Source: Gemmatimonadales bacterium
GTDB taxonomy: Bacteria; Gemmatimonadota; Gemmatimonadetes; Gemmatimonadales; GWC2-71-9
Length of the DNA: 64,000 bases
Direction of reading: 5' to 3'
Assembly (NCBI GenBank): GCA_025934955.1
Contig: JAICWE010000007.1
Span: forward strand, 1 to 64,000
A program made the position numbers and the translations under genes. This document shows, in pieces, positions 47,250-55,869 of the stretch (position 1 is its first letter; each line of letters starts with the position of its first letter). The notes under the pieces were generated by a model that saw only the letters and a program-made list of their open reading frames with translations, ran no database searches and was not told the origin of the DNA.

Positions 47250-48506
47250 ATGTCACCGATCAGCGCCCTTCGCTCCCTTGTGCTCGCGGCGGTTGCCGTC
47301 GTCGCGCTCGCCGCGCTCGCCTGCGGCAATTCGACCGGTACGCCGGGCACGGTGGGTGGCGGCCCGGCGCCGGGCACCGTCGGCGTCGCCCTCCAGCGAG
47401 TCGCGTCGGGCCTCGACCTGCCGCTCTTCGTGACGGCGCCGCCCGGCGATCCGCGGCTCTTCATCGTGGAGAAGTCGGGCCGCATCCGCGTGGTCGAAAG
47501 CGGCGCGCTCCGCCCGACGCCGTTTCTCGACCTCAGCACGGTCGTCTCCGCCGGCCCCGAGCAGGGCCTGCTCGGCCTCGCGTTCCATCCGGCGTATGCG
47601 CAGAACGGCCTCTTCGTGGTGGATTACACCGACCAGTCGGGCAACACGCAGGTCGTCACCTACAAGGTGTCGAGCGATCCGAACGTCGCCGACCCCGCGA
47701 CGGCGCACGTGATCCTCGGTGTGCCGCAGCCTTTCGCCAATCACAACGGCGGAGAAGTGGCGTTCGGCCCCGACGGCGATCTCTACGTCGGCCTGGGCGA
47801 CGGCGGCTCCGAGGGTGACCCGCAGGGCCACGGTCAGGACCGCACCGAGCTGCTCGGCTCGCTGCTCCGCATCGCGCTGAACGCCGACGGGGCGGGCTAC
47901 ACCACGCCGGCCGACAACCCCTTCGCCGCCGGCCCGGGCGGCGCGCGGGCCGAGCTGTGGAATTCCGGTCTGCGCAACCCGTGGCGCTTCAGCTTCGACC
48001 GCGCCACCGGCGAGCTCTACATCGCCGACGTCGGGCAGAATGCTTTTGAAGAGGTGAACGTGCTCCCCGCCGGCGATCGCGGCGGCGAGAACTTCGGGTG
48101 GAACATCATGGAAGGGATGCACTGCTACGCGGCGAGTAGCTGCGACCGGAGCGGGCTCACGCTCCCGGTGATCGAGTACGGCCACGACGCCGGCTGCTCC
48201 ATCACCGGCGGCTACGTCTACCGCGGTGCCGCGATCGCGGCGCTCCAGGGGACGTACTTCTACGCCGACTACTGCAGCGGGTTCGTGCGCAGCTTCCGCC
48301 GGCAGGCCGGCGCGGTCACCGAGGAGCACGCGTGGCCCGCCCTGGAGCCCGGGAGCGGCATCACCAGCTTCGGTGAAGACGCGGCGGGCGAGCTGTATCT
48401 GACCGCCGTATCGGGCGACGTTTACCGGATCGTGCCGGCGGCGGCCGCTACCAGCCGAGCAGGTTCACTTCCTCGAGCGACGCGGCCACTCCCACCAGCG
48501 CATTGA
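47250..48506 (+). CDS. PQQ-dependent sugar dehydrogenase-like lipoprotein
   Basis: This 418-residue secreted or lipid-anchored six-bladed propeller belongs to the GSDH (glucose/sorbosone dehydrogenase) family. The N-terminus has a hydrophobic signal ending in LAALACG. It has blades with LFIVEKSGRIRVVE, FLDLSTVVSAGPEQGLLGLAFHP, HNGGEVAFGPDGDLYVGLGDGG, LWNSGLRNPWRFSFD and ENFGWNIMEG, which carry the family's His and Arg contacts to PQQ and substrate. Substrate cannot be read; many family members act on aldoses or related polyols. AGGAG lies near the ATG. The last 20 residues are Arg/Pro/Ala-rich and overlap a convergent gene by 59 nt, so the functional end may be earlier. Confidence 0.88.
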   Translation: MSPISALRSLVLAAVAVVALAALACGNSTGTPGTVGGGPAPGTVGVALQRVASGLDLPLFVTAPPGDPRLFIVEKSGRIRVVESGALRPTPFLDLSTVVSAGPEQGLLGLAFHPAYAQNGLFVVDYTDQSGNTQVVTYKVSSDPNVADPATAHVILGVPQPFANHNGGEVAFGPDGDLYVGLGDGGSEGDPQGHGQDRTELLGSLLRIALNADGAGYTTPADNPFAAGPGGARAELWNSGLRNPWRFSFDRATGELYIADVGQNAFEEVNVLPAGDRGGENFGWNIMEGMHCYAASSCDRSGLTLPVIEYGHDAGCSITGGYVYRGAAIAALQGTYFYADYCSGFVRSFRRQAGAVTEEHAWPALEPGSGITSFGEDAAGELYLTAVSGDVYRIVPAAAATSRAGSLPRATRPLPPAH

Positions 48507-48804
48507 GACTCGGCGCGCGGCGGAACGCGATCGCGGCGGTGCGCACCGCCGGAAACGGTGCCTGGCCGCTTTCGCGTCGCATGGCGCGCTGGGTCCGGCC
48601 CATGTCGCGGAAGACCCAACGCAGGGCCCACACCTCGGGCGCCTTCGTGTCATTCTGCTCGGATGTATCGGTGCTGCGGCGGCGGCCGCCGTGCCCTCCG
48701 TGGTCGAGGCGTGAGGTCGCGGAGGCGACGCGCTCGCGCACCCGCTCGACCAGCGAGTCGGGAGCGGACGCGTCGGATGCGCGTGACTTCTGGGGTGTGG
48801 CCAT
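48448..48804 (-). CDS. Hypothetical protein (118 aa)
   Basis: I do not recognise this protein. A basic/Ser-rich N-terminus (ATPQKSRASDASAPDSLVERVRERVASATSRL) leads to a Gly/His/Arg stretch, then a more regular half, WALRWVFRDMGRTQRAM and APSLNALVGVAASLEEVNLLGW. The C-terminal half has normal hydrophobic spacing and looks real; the start at ATG 48804 with AGG upstream is less certain. It overlaps the C-terminal tail of the sugar dehydrogenase by 59 nt on the other strand, which makes one of the two ends doubtful. A 157-nt gap with no visible gene separates it from the aldose epimerase stop. Confidence 0.5.
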   Translation of the reverse strand: MATPQKSRASDASAPDSLVERVRERVASATSRLDHGGHGGRRRSTDTSEQNDTKAPEVWALRWVFRDMGRTQRAMRRESGQAPFPAVRTAAIAFRRAPSLNALVGVAASLEEVNLLGW

Positions 48805-48961
48805 GGATACCTGCCGGTGGCGGGAAGCGAGCCATGCCACAGAATGGGGCGCGGCTCGTCTCTGCAAGTTAGTCGAGCGTGCGGGCAGCGGCTCGCACGG
48901 ATGCGGCACGCGCTGCAGGCCCTTCCCGCCGGGCGAACGGGTGGCTCCGCTGCATGCCGCG

Positions 48962-49930
48962 TTAGGCGCTCGGGTCCGGGAGGTGCACTTCGAGCGACCA
49001 GCTCCGCTCCTCCCCGGGGGCGAGGGTCTGTGCCGTGCCCCATTCGAGCACCGCCCGGTCCAGCCGGTCCGGCGCGCCGATGCAGGGCTCCAGCGCCAGG
49101 TTGTAGTACGGCATGCGGCCCTCGGGCGCCCAGCCGGCGCAGTTGATCCAGATTCCCACCTGCGGCACCGTCGCGCGGTCCACCACGAACTCCAGGCGCT
49201 CGCCCGCGCGCGGATCGGTGAGCGTGATGCGGCCCTCCCTGCCCACGTCCCCAAAGCACTTGAGCGCCCAGTGTGCGTCCTCACCGGGCAGCCGCAGCCG
49301 GTCGGCGGAGCCGCCGATCGCGCCGGGCCACGATACGACGTCGCCGCTGGAGATATCACGACGCCCGTGCACCGCGTCGAGCCGTACCTGCGTCATGCCG
49401 GGCACATCCACCGCGCTCCCCCGCTGCACGTTGAACAGCGGGTGCGATGACCAGATCCACGGAAACGGCGCCGCGCCGGTATTGCGCACGCGATAACGGA
49501 ACCGCGCCACCGGCGCCTCGTGGTCCAGGGTGATCTCGCGCTGGAACTCGTACGGCAGCCGGCGGCCGGTGGCAAGCGCGCTGAGCACCGTGCCTTCGGC
49601 ACTCTCGCGGAGCGCGCTGGTCCATGCCGCGGTCCACAGCTCGCCGTGGTCCGGCAGCACGACGCCGGGATCGCCCGGCAGCGCGGACGGCCCCACCGTC
49701 GGGAAGCATTCGTCCCATCCGCCGCTGTCGGCGGTCTCGACGTAGTTCGTCGCGTCGCGATCGGCGCGCGCGAGCGGGATCTGCGCGCTTCGCCACAGCC
49801 ACTCGCGTCCGCGCCGCCGCCGCAGGTTGGTCAGCTTCATCCCGAGCGACGGCACGACGACGATCTCCAGCGATGCACCGCGCAGCGCGACGGCGGGAAA
49901 TCCGGCGACCGAGGTCTGCTGAAAGCTCAT
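48962..49930 (-). CDS. Aldose 1-epimerase/galactose mutarotase-like protein
   Basis: This 322-residue beta-sandwich protein is of the aldose epimerase superfamily. It has WDECFPTVGPS, DHGELWTAAW (a conserved His that acts as acid), WSSHPLFNVQRG (the second catalytic His) and PYYNLALEPCIGAPD (Glu as base). It is probably a sugar mutarotase or related sugar-binding protein; the exact sugar is unknown. The ATG overlaps the stop of the upstream cyclase gene by four nt. It is the last gene of the seven-gene run that begins at 56306. The core family residues (two His, one Glu) appear to be present. Confidence 0.85.
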   Translation of the reverse strand: MSFQQTSVAGFPAVALRGASLEIVVVPSLGMKLTNLRRRRGREWLWRSAQIPLARADRDATNYVETADSGGWDECFPTVGPSALPGDPGVVLPDHGELWTAAWTSALRESAEGTVLSALATGRRLPYEFQREITLDHEAPVARFRYRVRNTGAAPFPWIWSSHPLFNVQRGSAVDVPGMTQVRLDAVHGRRDISSGDVVSWPGAIGGSADRLRLPGEDAHWALKCFGDVGREGRITLTDPRAGERLEFVVDRATVPQVGIWINCAGWAPEGRMPYYNLALEPCIGAPDRLDRAVLEWGTAQTLAPGEERSWSLEVHLPDPSA

Positions 49931-50574
49931 GCGATCGCGAAGGCGCGCACCGGGAAGGTGCCGAAGGCGCGGACCCGCGGCGGCACCGCGAAGAAGCGCG
50001 CACCGCGCGCCGGCAGCTGCTGGAGACCGGTCAGGTGCTCGCAGATCGGAACGCCGGCGCCGAGGAGGATCGAGTGGGCCGGTCGCGCCAGGTCGCCCAG
50101 GTCGTCGACGTTGACGGAGTCGATGCCGACGAGTGCCGCGCCCGCGTCGGCCAGGTGCGCGCAGGCGTCGCCGGTGAGAAACGGGTTGTCCCTGAGGTAG
50201 CGCTCCGTGCGCCAGTGCCGGGCGAAGCCGGTATGGACCAGCACCGCGCGGCCGCGCAGGTCGAAGCCCTCGAACGCGCGCCGCTCGACCGCGCGGGTCC
50301 CGGGCGCGACGTCCACCACGACGGTCTCGAGATCCGCGAGCGACGAGAGCGGAAGCGCGTCGAGGTCGGCCCCGTCGGCGTAGCGATGGAATGGACTGTC
50401 CACGTAGGTGCCGGTGTTGCCCACCAGATCCATCCGGCCGATCAGGAACTCGACGCCGGGCGCGTAGCGAGCGCGGGACGCCTCGCGACTGAGGAAGTCG
50501 CACACCAGCGGTCCCGGCAATCCGGGATACGTCGTCATCCCCGCTTCGATCGTGTGCGACAGGTCGAGCAGCAC
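49927..50574 (-). CDS. Cyclase-family protein (kynurenine formamidase-like)
   Basis: This 215-residue protein is of the cyclase/KynB fold (PF04199). It begins VLLDLSHTIEAGMTTYPG, as in formamidases. The signature HxGTHxDxPxH appears as NTGTYVDSPFH: Asn53 and Tyr57 stand at two metal-binding His positions, while Asp59 and His63 remain. A sub-group of cyclase proteins carries this variation, so metal binding may differ and kynurenine hydrolysis is doubtful. The start is taken as GTG 50574, a few nt after the ispH stop. The stop overlaps the aldose epimerase start. No tryptophan-catabolic genes are nearby. Confidence 0.82.
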   Translation of the reverse strand: MLLDLSHTIEAGMTTYPGLPGPLVCDFLSREASRARYAPGVEFLIGRMDLVGNTGTYVDSPFHRYADGADLDALPLSSLADLETVVVDVAPGTRAVERRAFEGFDLRGRAVLVHTGFARHWRTERYLRDNPFLTGDACAHLADAGAALVGIDSVNVDDLGDLARPAHSILLGAGVPICEHLTGLQQLPARGARFFAVPPRVRAFGTFPVRAFAIA

Positions 50575-50579
50575 GCGGC

Positions 50580-51803
50580 TCAGCCGGCGTTCAGCACGCG
50601 GCGCAGCTCGTCCTCCAGCCCCGCCGTCACGCAGATCCGCGCGATCGTCTCGCCCACCTTGTTGTTCGGCGTGGACGCGCCGGCGGTGATGCCGATGACG
50701 CGCGCCCCCTCGAGCCAGTCGCGCTCCTCCGACTCGCGCTTGCCGCCGGCGGGCTGGTGCCGCACCGTCGCCGTCGCCGGCTCGATGCACTCGGCGTCCT
50801 CGATGTGATAGCCGCGCACACCGTTCGCCTGGACCAGCGCCGCCAGGTGGGTCGTGTTGCTCGAGTTGTAGCCGCCCACGATCACCATCACATCCAGCGG
50901 CTCGCGCAGCAACTGCACGATCGCGTCCTGCCGCTCCTGCGTCGCCGAGCAGATCGTGTCGAAGCTGCGGAAGTGCTCGGCCAGCGCGGCCTCCCCGTAG
51001 CGGCGCGCCATCGCGCGCCCGAACGCCGCGGCGATCGCGAGCGACTCGCCCGAGAGCATGGTGGTCTGGTTGGCCAGACCGATCCGTTGGAGATCCTGAG
51101 TGAAATCGAAGCCGGGGCTTGTTGCCGTCGCAAACCGCGCCCCGAGGGGGGACGCGTTCGCCGCGCCGTCGTGCTCGATGTAATCCATCACCAGCTGCGC
51201 TTCCGCCATATCGAAGACGACGAGATAACGGCCGCCGGAATATTTCATCACCTGGCTGGCGGTCGCCTTGGTCTCCTCGTGCCAGTGCTTGCCGTGGATG
51301 ATCGCCGTGAAGCCGTCGCGCGCGTAGCTCTCCACCCGCTTCCAGACGTTGAGCACCGAGCCGCAGGTGGTGTCCACCAGGATGCAGCCCTTCTCCCGCA
51401 GCCGCTGGAAGTCGCGCATGGTGACGCCGAACGCCGGCATGATCACGACGTCATCGGCCGAGAGGGCCGAGAAGTCGAAATCGCCGTCGGCGGCATGGGC
51501 CAGGATGGTGACGCCCATGTCGCGCAGCTTCTGGTTGACGTGCGGATTGTGGATGATCTCGCCCACGAGGAAGAGCCGGCGGTCGGGAAACTTGAGCCGG
51601 GTCTCGTAGGCGTACTCGACCGCGCGATCCACGCCGTAGCAGAACCCGAATTCGCGCGCGAGCCGGAAGGTGAGCGGGCCGACGGTGAGCGCGTAGTTCC
51701 CCGCGCGAAGCCGGTCCACGATGGTGCTTCCGTAGTCGACCCCGAGCTGCGCTTCGATCGCGCCGCGGAGTCCGAAGCCCTTTCGGAAATAGGTGCTTTC
51801 CAT
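50580..51803 (-). CDS. ispH: HMBPP reductase IspH, plant/cyanobacterial type
   Basis: This 407-residue iron-sulfur enzyme carries out the last step of the MEP isoprenoid pathway (HMBPP to IPP and DMAPP). The three cluster cysteines are Cys55 (FGFCYGVDRA), Cys147 (VDTTCGSV) and Cys285 (DTICSATQERQ). Active-site segments HNPHVN and HGKHWHEETKATAS are present. The length and inserts (a roughly 40-residue N-terminal extension and the HGKHWHEET form) are typical of plant and cyanobacterial IspH; Escherichia-type IspH is about 316 residues. The ATG at 51803 lies three nt after the stop of the lipoprotein gene upstream, so it is in the minus-strand operon. Confidence 0.95.
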   Translation of the reverse strand: MESTYFRKGFGLRGAIEAQLGVDYGSTIVDRLRAGNYALTVGPLTFRLAREFGFCYGVDRAVEYAYETRLKFPDRRLFLVGEIIHNPHVNQKLRDMGVTILAHAADGDFDFSALSADDVVIMPAFGVTMRDFQRLREKGCILVDTTCGSVLNVWKRVESYARDGFTAIIHGKHWHEETKATASQVMKYSGGRYLVVFDMAEAQLVMDYIEHDGAANASPLGARFATATSPGFDFTQDLQRIGLANQTTMLSGESLAIAAAFGRAMARRYGEAALAEHFRSFDTICSATQERQDAIVQLLREPLDVMVIVGGYNSSNTTHLAALVQANGVRGYHIEDAECIEPATATVRHQPAGGKRESEERDWLEGARVIGITAGASTPNNKVGETIARICVTAGLEDELRRVLNAG

Positions 51804-51806
51804 GGG

Positions 51807-52322
51807 CTAGAAGTTACACCCGCCGCTCCGCACCGGCACCGCGATGAGACGGCCGGTGAAATGCACGCTTCCGCTGCTCACGCCGGGGCCGGCGCGCGTC
51901 GCGTTCACCATCCGCAGCGTGACGTCGAAGCTGCCGGCGAGCCGGGCGCCGCGCCGCGCCAGCCGCACCGCGCCGGACGCGCCGGCGAACGCCGGAACCG
52001 ACACGCTGTCCACCCAACGGAGCGCGACCGCCGCCCGCGGGCGCACCGTGTCGGATGCGGTCGAGTCGAGCACGGCGACGGTGCCGCCGATGGTGTCGCC
52101 CGCCGGGAAGACGGTGAAGCCGATCGCGGTGTCGCCGTGGGTTCCCATGATGACGAGCCGCCGAGCCGACGCGCACCACGCTGCGCTCGCCGGCGGCGCG
52201 GCATGGCCGGTGCGGACGCCGGTCCACCGCGCTTCGATGCGGCCGTCGCGCGGCGGGGCCATGGAGCAGCCGGCGCACGTCGCGGCGAGCAGCACCGCCT
52301 TCACGGCGGCGAGGCGATCCAT
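51807..52322 (-). CDS. Small lipoprotein of unknown function
   Basis: This 171-residue protein has a signal and lipobox (LLAATCAGC, Cys19). The mature part is an all-beta domain with TGHAAPPASAAWCASARRLVIMGTHGDTAIGFTVFPAG, RLAGSFDVTLRM and HFTGRLIAVPVRSGGCNF; two of its Cys may form a disulfide. No family is recognised. The ATG at 52322 lies 21 nt inside the end of the upstream protease gene, and ispH follows after three nt. Because it lies between the exported metalloprotease and ispH, it is more likely linked to the former, as a co-exported partner, than to isoprenoid synthesis. Confidence 0.68.
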   Translation of the reverse strand: MDRLAAVKAVLLAATCAGCSMAPPRDGRIEARWTGVRTGHAAPPASAAWCASARRLVIMGTHGDTAIGFTVFPAGDTIGGTVAVLDSTASDTVRPRAAVALRWVDSVSVPAFAGASGAVRLARRGARLAGSFDVTLRMVNATRAGPGVSSGSVHFTGRLIAVPVRSGGCNF

Positions 52323-53695
52323 CCCGCTCCCTCGCGCCGGAGCAGCCAACCCGCCGGCAGCGTCAAGGTCCAATTCGTGGTGCGCCAGGTCGCCGGCGCG
52401 CGGAGCGTACCCTCGGTGATCGCCGCGTCGGCGACGTCGAGCCGGAGCTCGCGCCAGTCCGGCGTCACCAGTGCGCCGTCCGGTGCCGTGAGCGACGCGC
52501 CCTGCTCGTTCTTCCACACGAGATTCGCCATCACCGTTCCCGCGTCGCCCAGCGACACCTGGCCGCGGGGGTCGAAGCTGAGCTGCAGCGCGTGCGGCCG
52601 GAGCCGGAGCGTCGGTCCGGTCACGAATCGCGCGCGCAGCTCGGCGAGGCGCGCCTGGCGTCCCTGCCACCGCGCTTCCTCGGCGGCGCGCACGCTGTCG
52701 CCGCCTGACGCCTTCGCCTCGCGATCCGCGGTGGCGCGAAGCGCGGCGGTGTCGCCGTCGACCTTGAGCCAGTCGAGATAGCGCTGCCGCTCGGCGCCGA
52801 GCGTGCCGGCCAGCAGCTGCTGCAGGTCGGGCGTCCGCGCGAGTCGCCTGGTCCAGCGAGGGCCGAGCACGCGCTCCAGGAGAAAACCGTACGCGGGGCC
52901 GGTCTGATACGGGAAGGCGCGCACATAGCTGTCGAGCGTGCCGGCGACGGTGCGGAGCCGCGCCGCCAGTCGGCGGTCGCCGCCCGCGCCGGCCAGCCGC
53001 ATACCGGTGTACTCGGCCATGCCCTCGCTGAGATCCAGCACGCGTTCGCGCTGCCGCTCGTCGGGCGAGGCGACGAGATAGCGTCGGGCACGGAACAGGA
53101 GCGCGGCCCGGCAGGCGCGCCGCCGGGTCGCGGGCGACGTGACACCGAGCGCCGTCGTGAGCGCGCTCCACTCGAGCCGGAGCCACGTCCGTCCTTCCGG
53201 CTCATCGAGCAGCGCGGCGCCGGCACCGGTCTCGTTGGCGGCGGGGAGCGTCAACAGGCTGGGCTGAACCACGTGCCACGCCTCGTGAATCAGCAGCTCG
53301 GTCACGCCGCGCGGATCATCGTTCGGCAGCGGAAGGCGCACCATCGCCCAGCGCCGGCCGAACAGGTCGCTCGCGGTGTTGGCGACGAGAGTGCCCGCCG
53401 GCATCGGACCGCGCCACACACCGCTCGCGCTGTCGCGCCCGAACCCGGCATGCTCGGGGTCACGGGTGAAGTACAGCTCCGAGTCGCCGGCGCCGATCCA
53501 TTGCAGCGTGTCGAGGCGCACGCCCCACAGTCGGCCGTCGTCGAGCGCGAGCCGCGCGCGGGCGTCGCGTACCGCGTCGCCGAACCGTCGAGCGACGCTG
53601 TCCGCCGGCAGCGCACTCTGCTGGGCGGGCACCGGCTGCGCGTGCGACGACGTTAGCGCCGCCGCGATCAGCGTAGTCGCCGCCCAGCGCCTCAC
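52301..53695 (-). CDS. Exported HExxH zinc metalloprotease-like protein
   Basis: This 464-residue protein has a signal peptide (residues 1-25, ending PVPAQQ) and a gluzincin-like zinc motif: HEAWH at 137-141 in LLIHEAWHVVQ, with a likely third ligand Glu224 (or Glu228) in DLSEGMAEYTG, about 83 residues later. It is followed by a helical region and a C-terminal beta domain with TLPAGWLLRREG. I do not recognise the exact family; the protein is not the common M1 or M4 type. The GTG start overlaps the stop of the outer-membrane barrel gene (GTGA), so it is made together with that barrel. It may process or degrade envelope proteins. Confidence 0.72.
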   Translation of the reverse strand: MRRWAATTLIAAALTSSHAQPVPAQQSALPADSVARRFGDAVRDARARLALDDGRLWGVRLDTLQWIGAGDSELYFTRDPEHAGFGRDSASGVWRGPMPAGTLVANTASDLFGRRWAMVRLPLPNDDPRGVTELLIHEAWHVVQPSLLTLPAANETGAGAALLDEPEGRTWLRLEWSALTTALGVTSPATRRRACRAALLFRARRYLVASPDERQRERVLDLSEGMAEYTGMRLAGAGGDRRLAARLRTVAGTLDSYVRAFPYQTGPAYGFLLERVLGPRWTRRLARTPDLQQLLAGTLGAERQRYLDWLKVDGDTAALRATADREAKASGGDSVRAAEEARWQGRQARLAELRARFVTGPTLRLRPHALQLSFDPRGQVSLGDAGTVMANLVWKNEQGASLTAPDGALVTPDWRELRLDVADAAITEGTLRAPATWRTTNWTLTLPAGWLLRREGAGWIASPP

Positions 53696-55869
53696 CGCAC
53701 CGCCTGGAACACGACGTCGAAGCGCCACTTCCCGCCGCCCGGCGAAATCGGATGGCTCAGATTGAAGCGCACCAGGCTCATCCGGAGCAGCCGGCTGTAC
53801 ACCGAGAGTCCCACGCCGCCGCCCACCAGCGCGCCGGTGCCGAAGAGATCGCGCGGCGCCGCCGCGTGGCCGGCATCGATGAAGAACACCGGCCGAAAGC
53901 TCCCGCCGACGGGCGTCACGTCGAGCTGTGCGGTCCAGATCGCCTGGCCGATCTGCGTCGCGTAGCCGAAGCCGCGCACCGTATTGAGTCCGCCGGCCCG
54001 GAAGAGCATCTGCGGAAGCGTGGTGTCGGACGTGATCCCGGCCTGCACCTGCAGCGTCGCACCACGCGTCCCGCCGACCGATCGCTGCGCGGCGCCCCAA
54101 CCCCGCACCACGCTGCGGCCGGTCCCGCTCAGCCCGTCGGCGGCGAGCGTCCAGCGCAGCCCGCCGTAGCCTTCGAGCTGCACCGCGCCGGCGGCGTAAG
54201 TGTCCTCGGCGATCGGCGTCACCTCGGGAAAGCGGCCGTCGCCGCCGAGAAAGTCGTTCACGTGGGAGAACGCGCGCCGCACGACCGAGCGCTCCCGCTC
54301 GAGGCGCGCACTCACCCGGAGGTCGAGTCCGACGCCAAGTGCCGTCTCGTAGCTCAGGAGGCCGCCGGTGGCCAGCTCGTAGTCGGCCTCGTCGTGCGCG
54401 GTGAACATCGCGTTGGCCGAGTTGGCGAGGTTGCGGCCGGGCGACAGCGGGTCCACGTCGGCGAGGTCGTGATAGCCGCTCACCGTGAGCCGCCCCTGCG
54501 GCGCATCGCGGATGAACGACAGCCGGCCGGTGAATCGCCGATCGCTCAGGCCATAACGCACCGTGCCGTACACGTCGTTGAACCGCCCCGGCGCGCGCAC
54601 CTGGTAGCCCAAGCCGAACGAGAACCCCTGCACCCGGTTGTACTGGATCGCGTCGCTCACCCGCTCGTAGCCGAAGCCGTGCGCCCGCCGGCCGGTCAGC
54701 TCGTCGGGCAGGTCCTCGCTGAGCGCGGCGAGCTGGCGCTGCGCCTGGCGGAGCCGCGCGTCATCGGCCGCATCGCTCACGACGAGCGAATCCTTCCAGC
54801 CATGGTATTCCGCGAGCGAATCGTTCCCCGGCCGGTGCAGCTCGAAGCGGCCGCCCGGCCAGCGCTCGGCGTAGTCCCACGACCGGTCGCGGTCCCGGCG
54901 CCCGTCGCTCCGGCGCTCGGCCTCGACCGAGTCGCGCCGGGCGCGGCGCGTGGCGACCGTCGCCCCGGAGTCCGGCAGCGGCAGTGACCACGTGATCGGC
55001 GTGCCGGTGTTGATGTCGTAGTCGCGGAACGTAGTGACCGCCTGGAACGGGATCACGAGATCACTGACGATCGGGATTTCGACCCGGCCGGAGACCGTCT
55101 GACGATACGGCATCCAGAATCGTCCCTCCTGGATGGCGTACTCGAGGTCGGCGTCGAGGCTGAGCACCCGGTTGACCAGACGATTGATGCGCCGGGCGGA
55201 GCCGGAGTCGCGCCCCTCCTCGCCGGGACGCGCCCATAGCTCGGTGCCGACGTAGCGGAAGGTGAAGCGCACCACCTCCGCCGTCGCGACGTCGAGCCAG
55301 ATCCGGCCCGCGACGAGCGCCGGCCCGATCTCCCGCGGCCGAACCTCGATTGCCGTGAGACGAAGCCGGCGGCCGTCCGGCATCAGCACCTGCACGCTGT
55401 CCACGATGGCATAGTCGTAGCGCGTCTCGGCACCCGCGGCGAGCGGGTGCAGCGCGCCGGTCGCGGGGAAGTCGTTGCTGAAGATCCGAACCGAGTCGTC
55501 CACCGAGCGCGGCACGAACCACGGGTGGTCGAACACGCTGGAGAGCTCGAATCCATCCACCCGGCCCTTGAACCGCCGGCCGATGACGTCCACCCGCAAG
55601 TCACTCGGCCGCTGCCAGTGAATCGACGCCTCCTGCTCCTCGACGCCGGCGACCGGACTCCGACCCCACCGCCGACGGCCCACCGACACCGACAGCCGGT
55701 AGCGCAGCCGGGCCGTGTAGTCGCGCACCAGCGAGTCCTGCGCCTGCCGCCGCGCCATGGCGCGCTCCACCAGCACCCGCGTGGCGGGAGTGGCGAATGG
55801 TGCGGCGGTGTCGGATTGGGTGGCGGAGCTGAGAGCGGCGGCGAGCAGGATCAGGAGGTGTGCGCCCAT
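53692..55869 (-). CDS. Outer-membrane protein with Omp85-like C-terminal barrel
   Basis: This 725-residue protein has an N-terminal signal (MGAHLLILLAAALSSA), a region with many beta strands (about 60-290), a charged linker (SVEAERRSDGRRDRDRSWDYAERW), then a barrel from about 400 to the end. The barrel contains the Omp85/BamA-type motif RAGGLNTVRGFGYAT and a final strand of alternating hydrophobics, VRFNLSHPISPGGGKWRFDVVFQAV. It may be a surface-exposed TamA-like or DUF5686-like barrel. No POTRA repeats are obvious. The start overlaps the Fis regulator's end by 19 nt; the stop overlaps the protease's start. These overlaps make one operon. Confidence 0.8.
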   Translation of the reverse strand: MGAHLLILLAAALSSATQSDTAAPFATPATRVLVERAMARRQAQDSLVRDYTARLRYRLSVSVGRRRWGRSPVAGVEEQEASIHWQRPSDLRVDVIGRRFKGRVDGFELSSVFDHPWFVPRSVDDSVRIFSNDFPATGALHPLAAGAETRYDYAIVDSVQVLMPDGRRLRLTAIEVRPREIGPALVAGRIWLDVATAEVVRFTFRYVGTELWARPGEEGRDSGSARRINRLVNRVLSLDADLEYAIQEGRFWMPYRQTVSGRVEIPIVSDLVIPFQAVTTFRDYDINTGTPITWSLPLPDSGATVATRRARRDSVEAERRSDGRRDRDRSWDYAERWPGGRFELHRPGNDSLAEYHGWKDSLVVSDAADDARLRQAQRQLAALSEDLPDELTGRRAHGFGYERVSDAIQYNRVQGFSFGLGYQVRAPGRFNDVYGTVRYGLSDRRFTGRLSFIRDAPQGRLTVSGYHDLADVDPLSPGRNLANSANAMFTAHDEADYELATGGLLSYETALGVGLDLRVSARLERERSVVRRAFSHVNDFLGGDGRFPEVTPIAEDTYAAGAVQLEGYGGLRWTLAADGLSGTGRSVVRGWGAAQRSVGGTRGATLQVQAGITSDTTLPQMLFRAGGLNTVRGFGYATQIGQAIWTAQLDVTPVGGSFRPVFFIDAGHAAAPRDLFGTGALVGGGVGLSVYSRLLRMSLVRFNLSHPISPGGGKWRFDVVFQAVR

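Noticed and set aside
46274-47818. A plus-strand frame of more than 500 codons overlapping the quinone oxidoreductase
   Set aside because: It is antisense to a well-supported MDR enzyme and then runs out of frame through the sugar dehydrogenase gene; the composition is His/Arg/Gln-rich, without domains.
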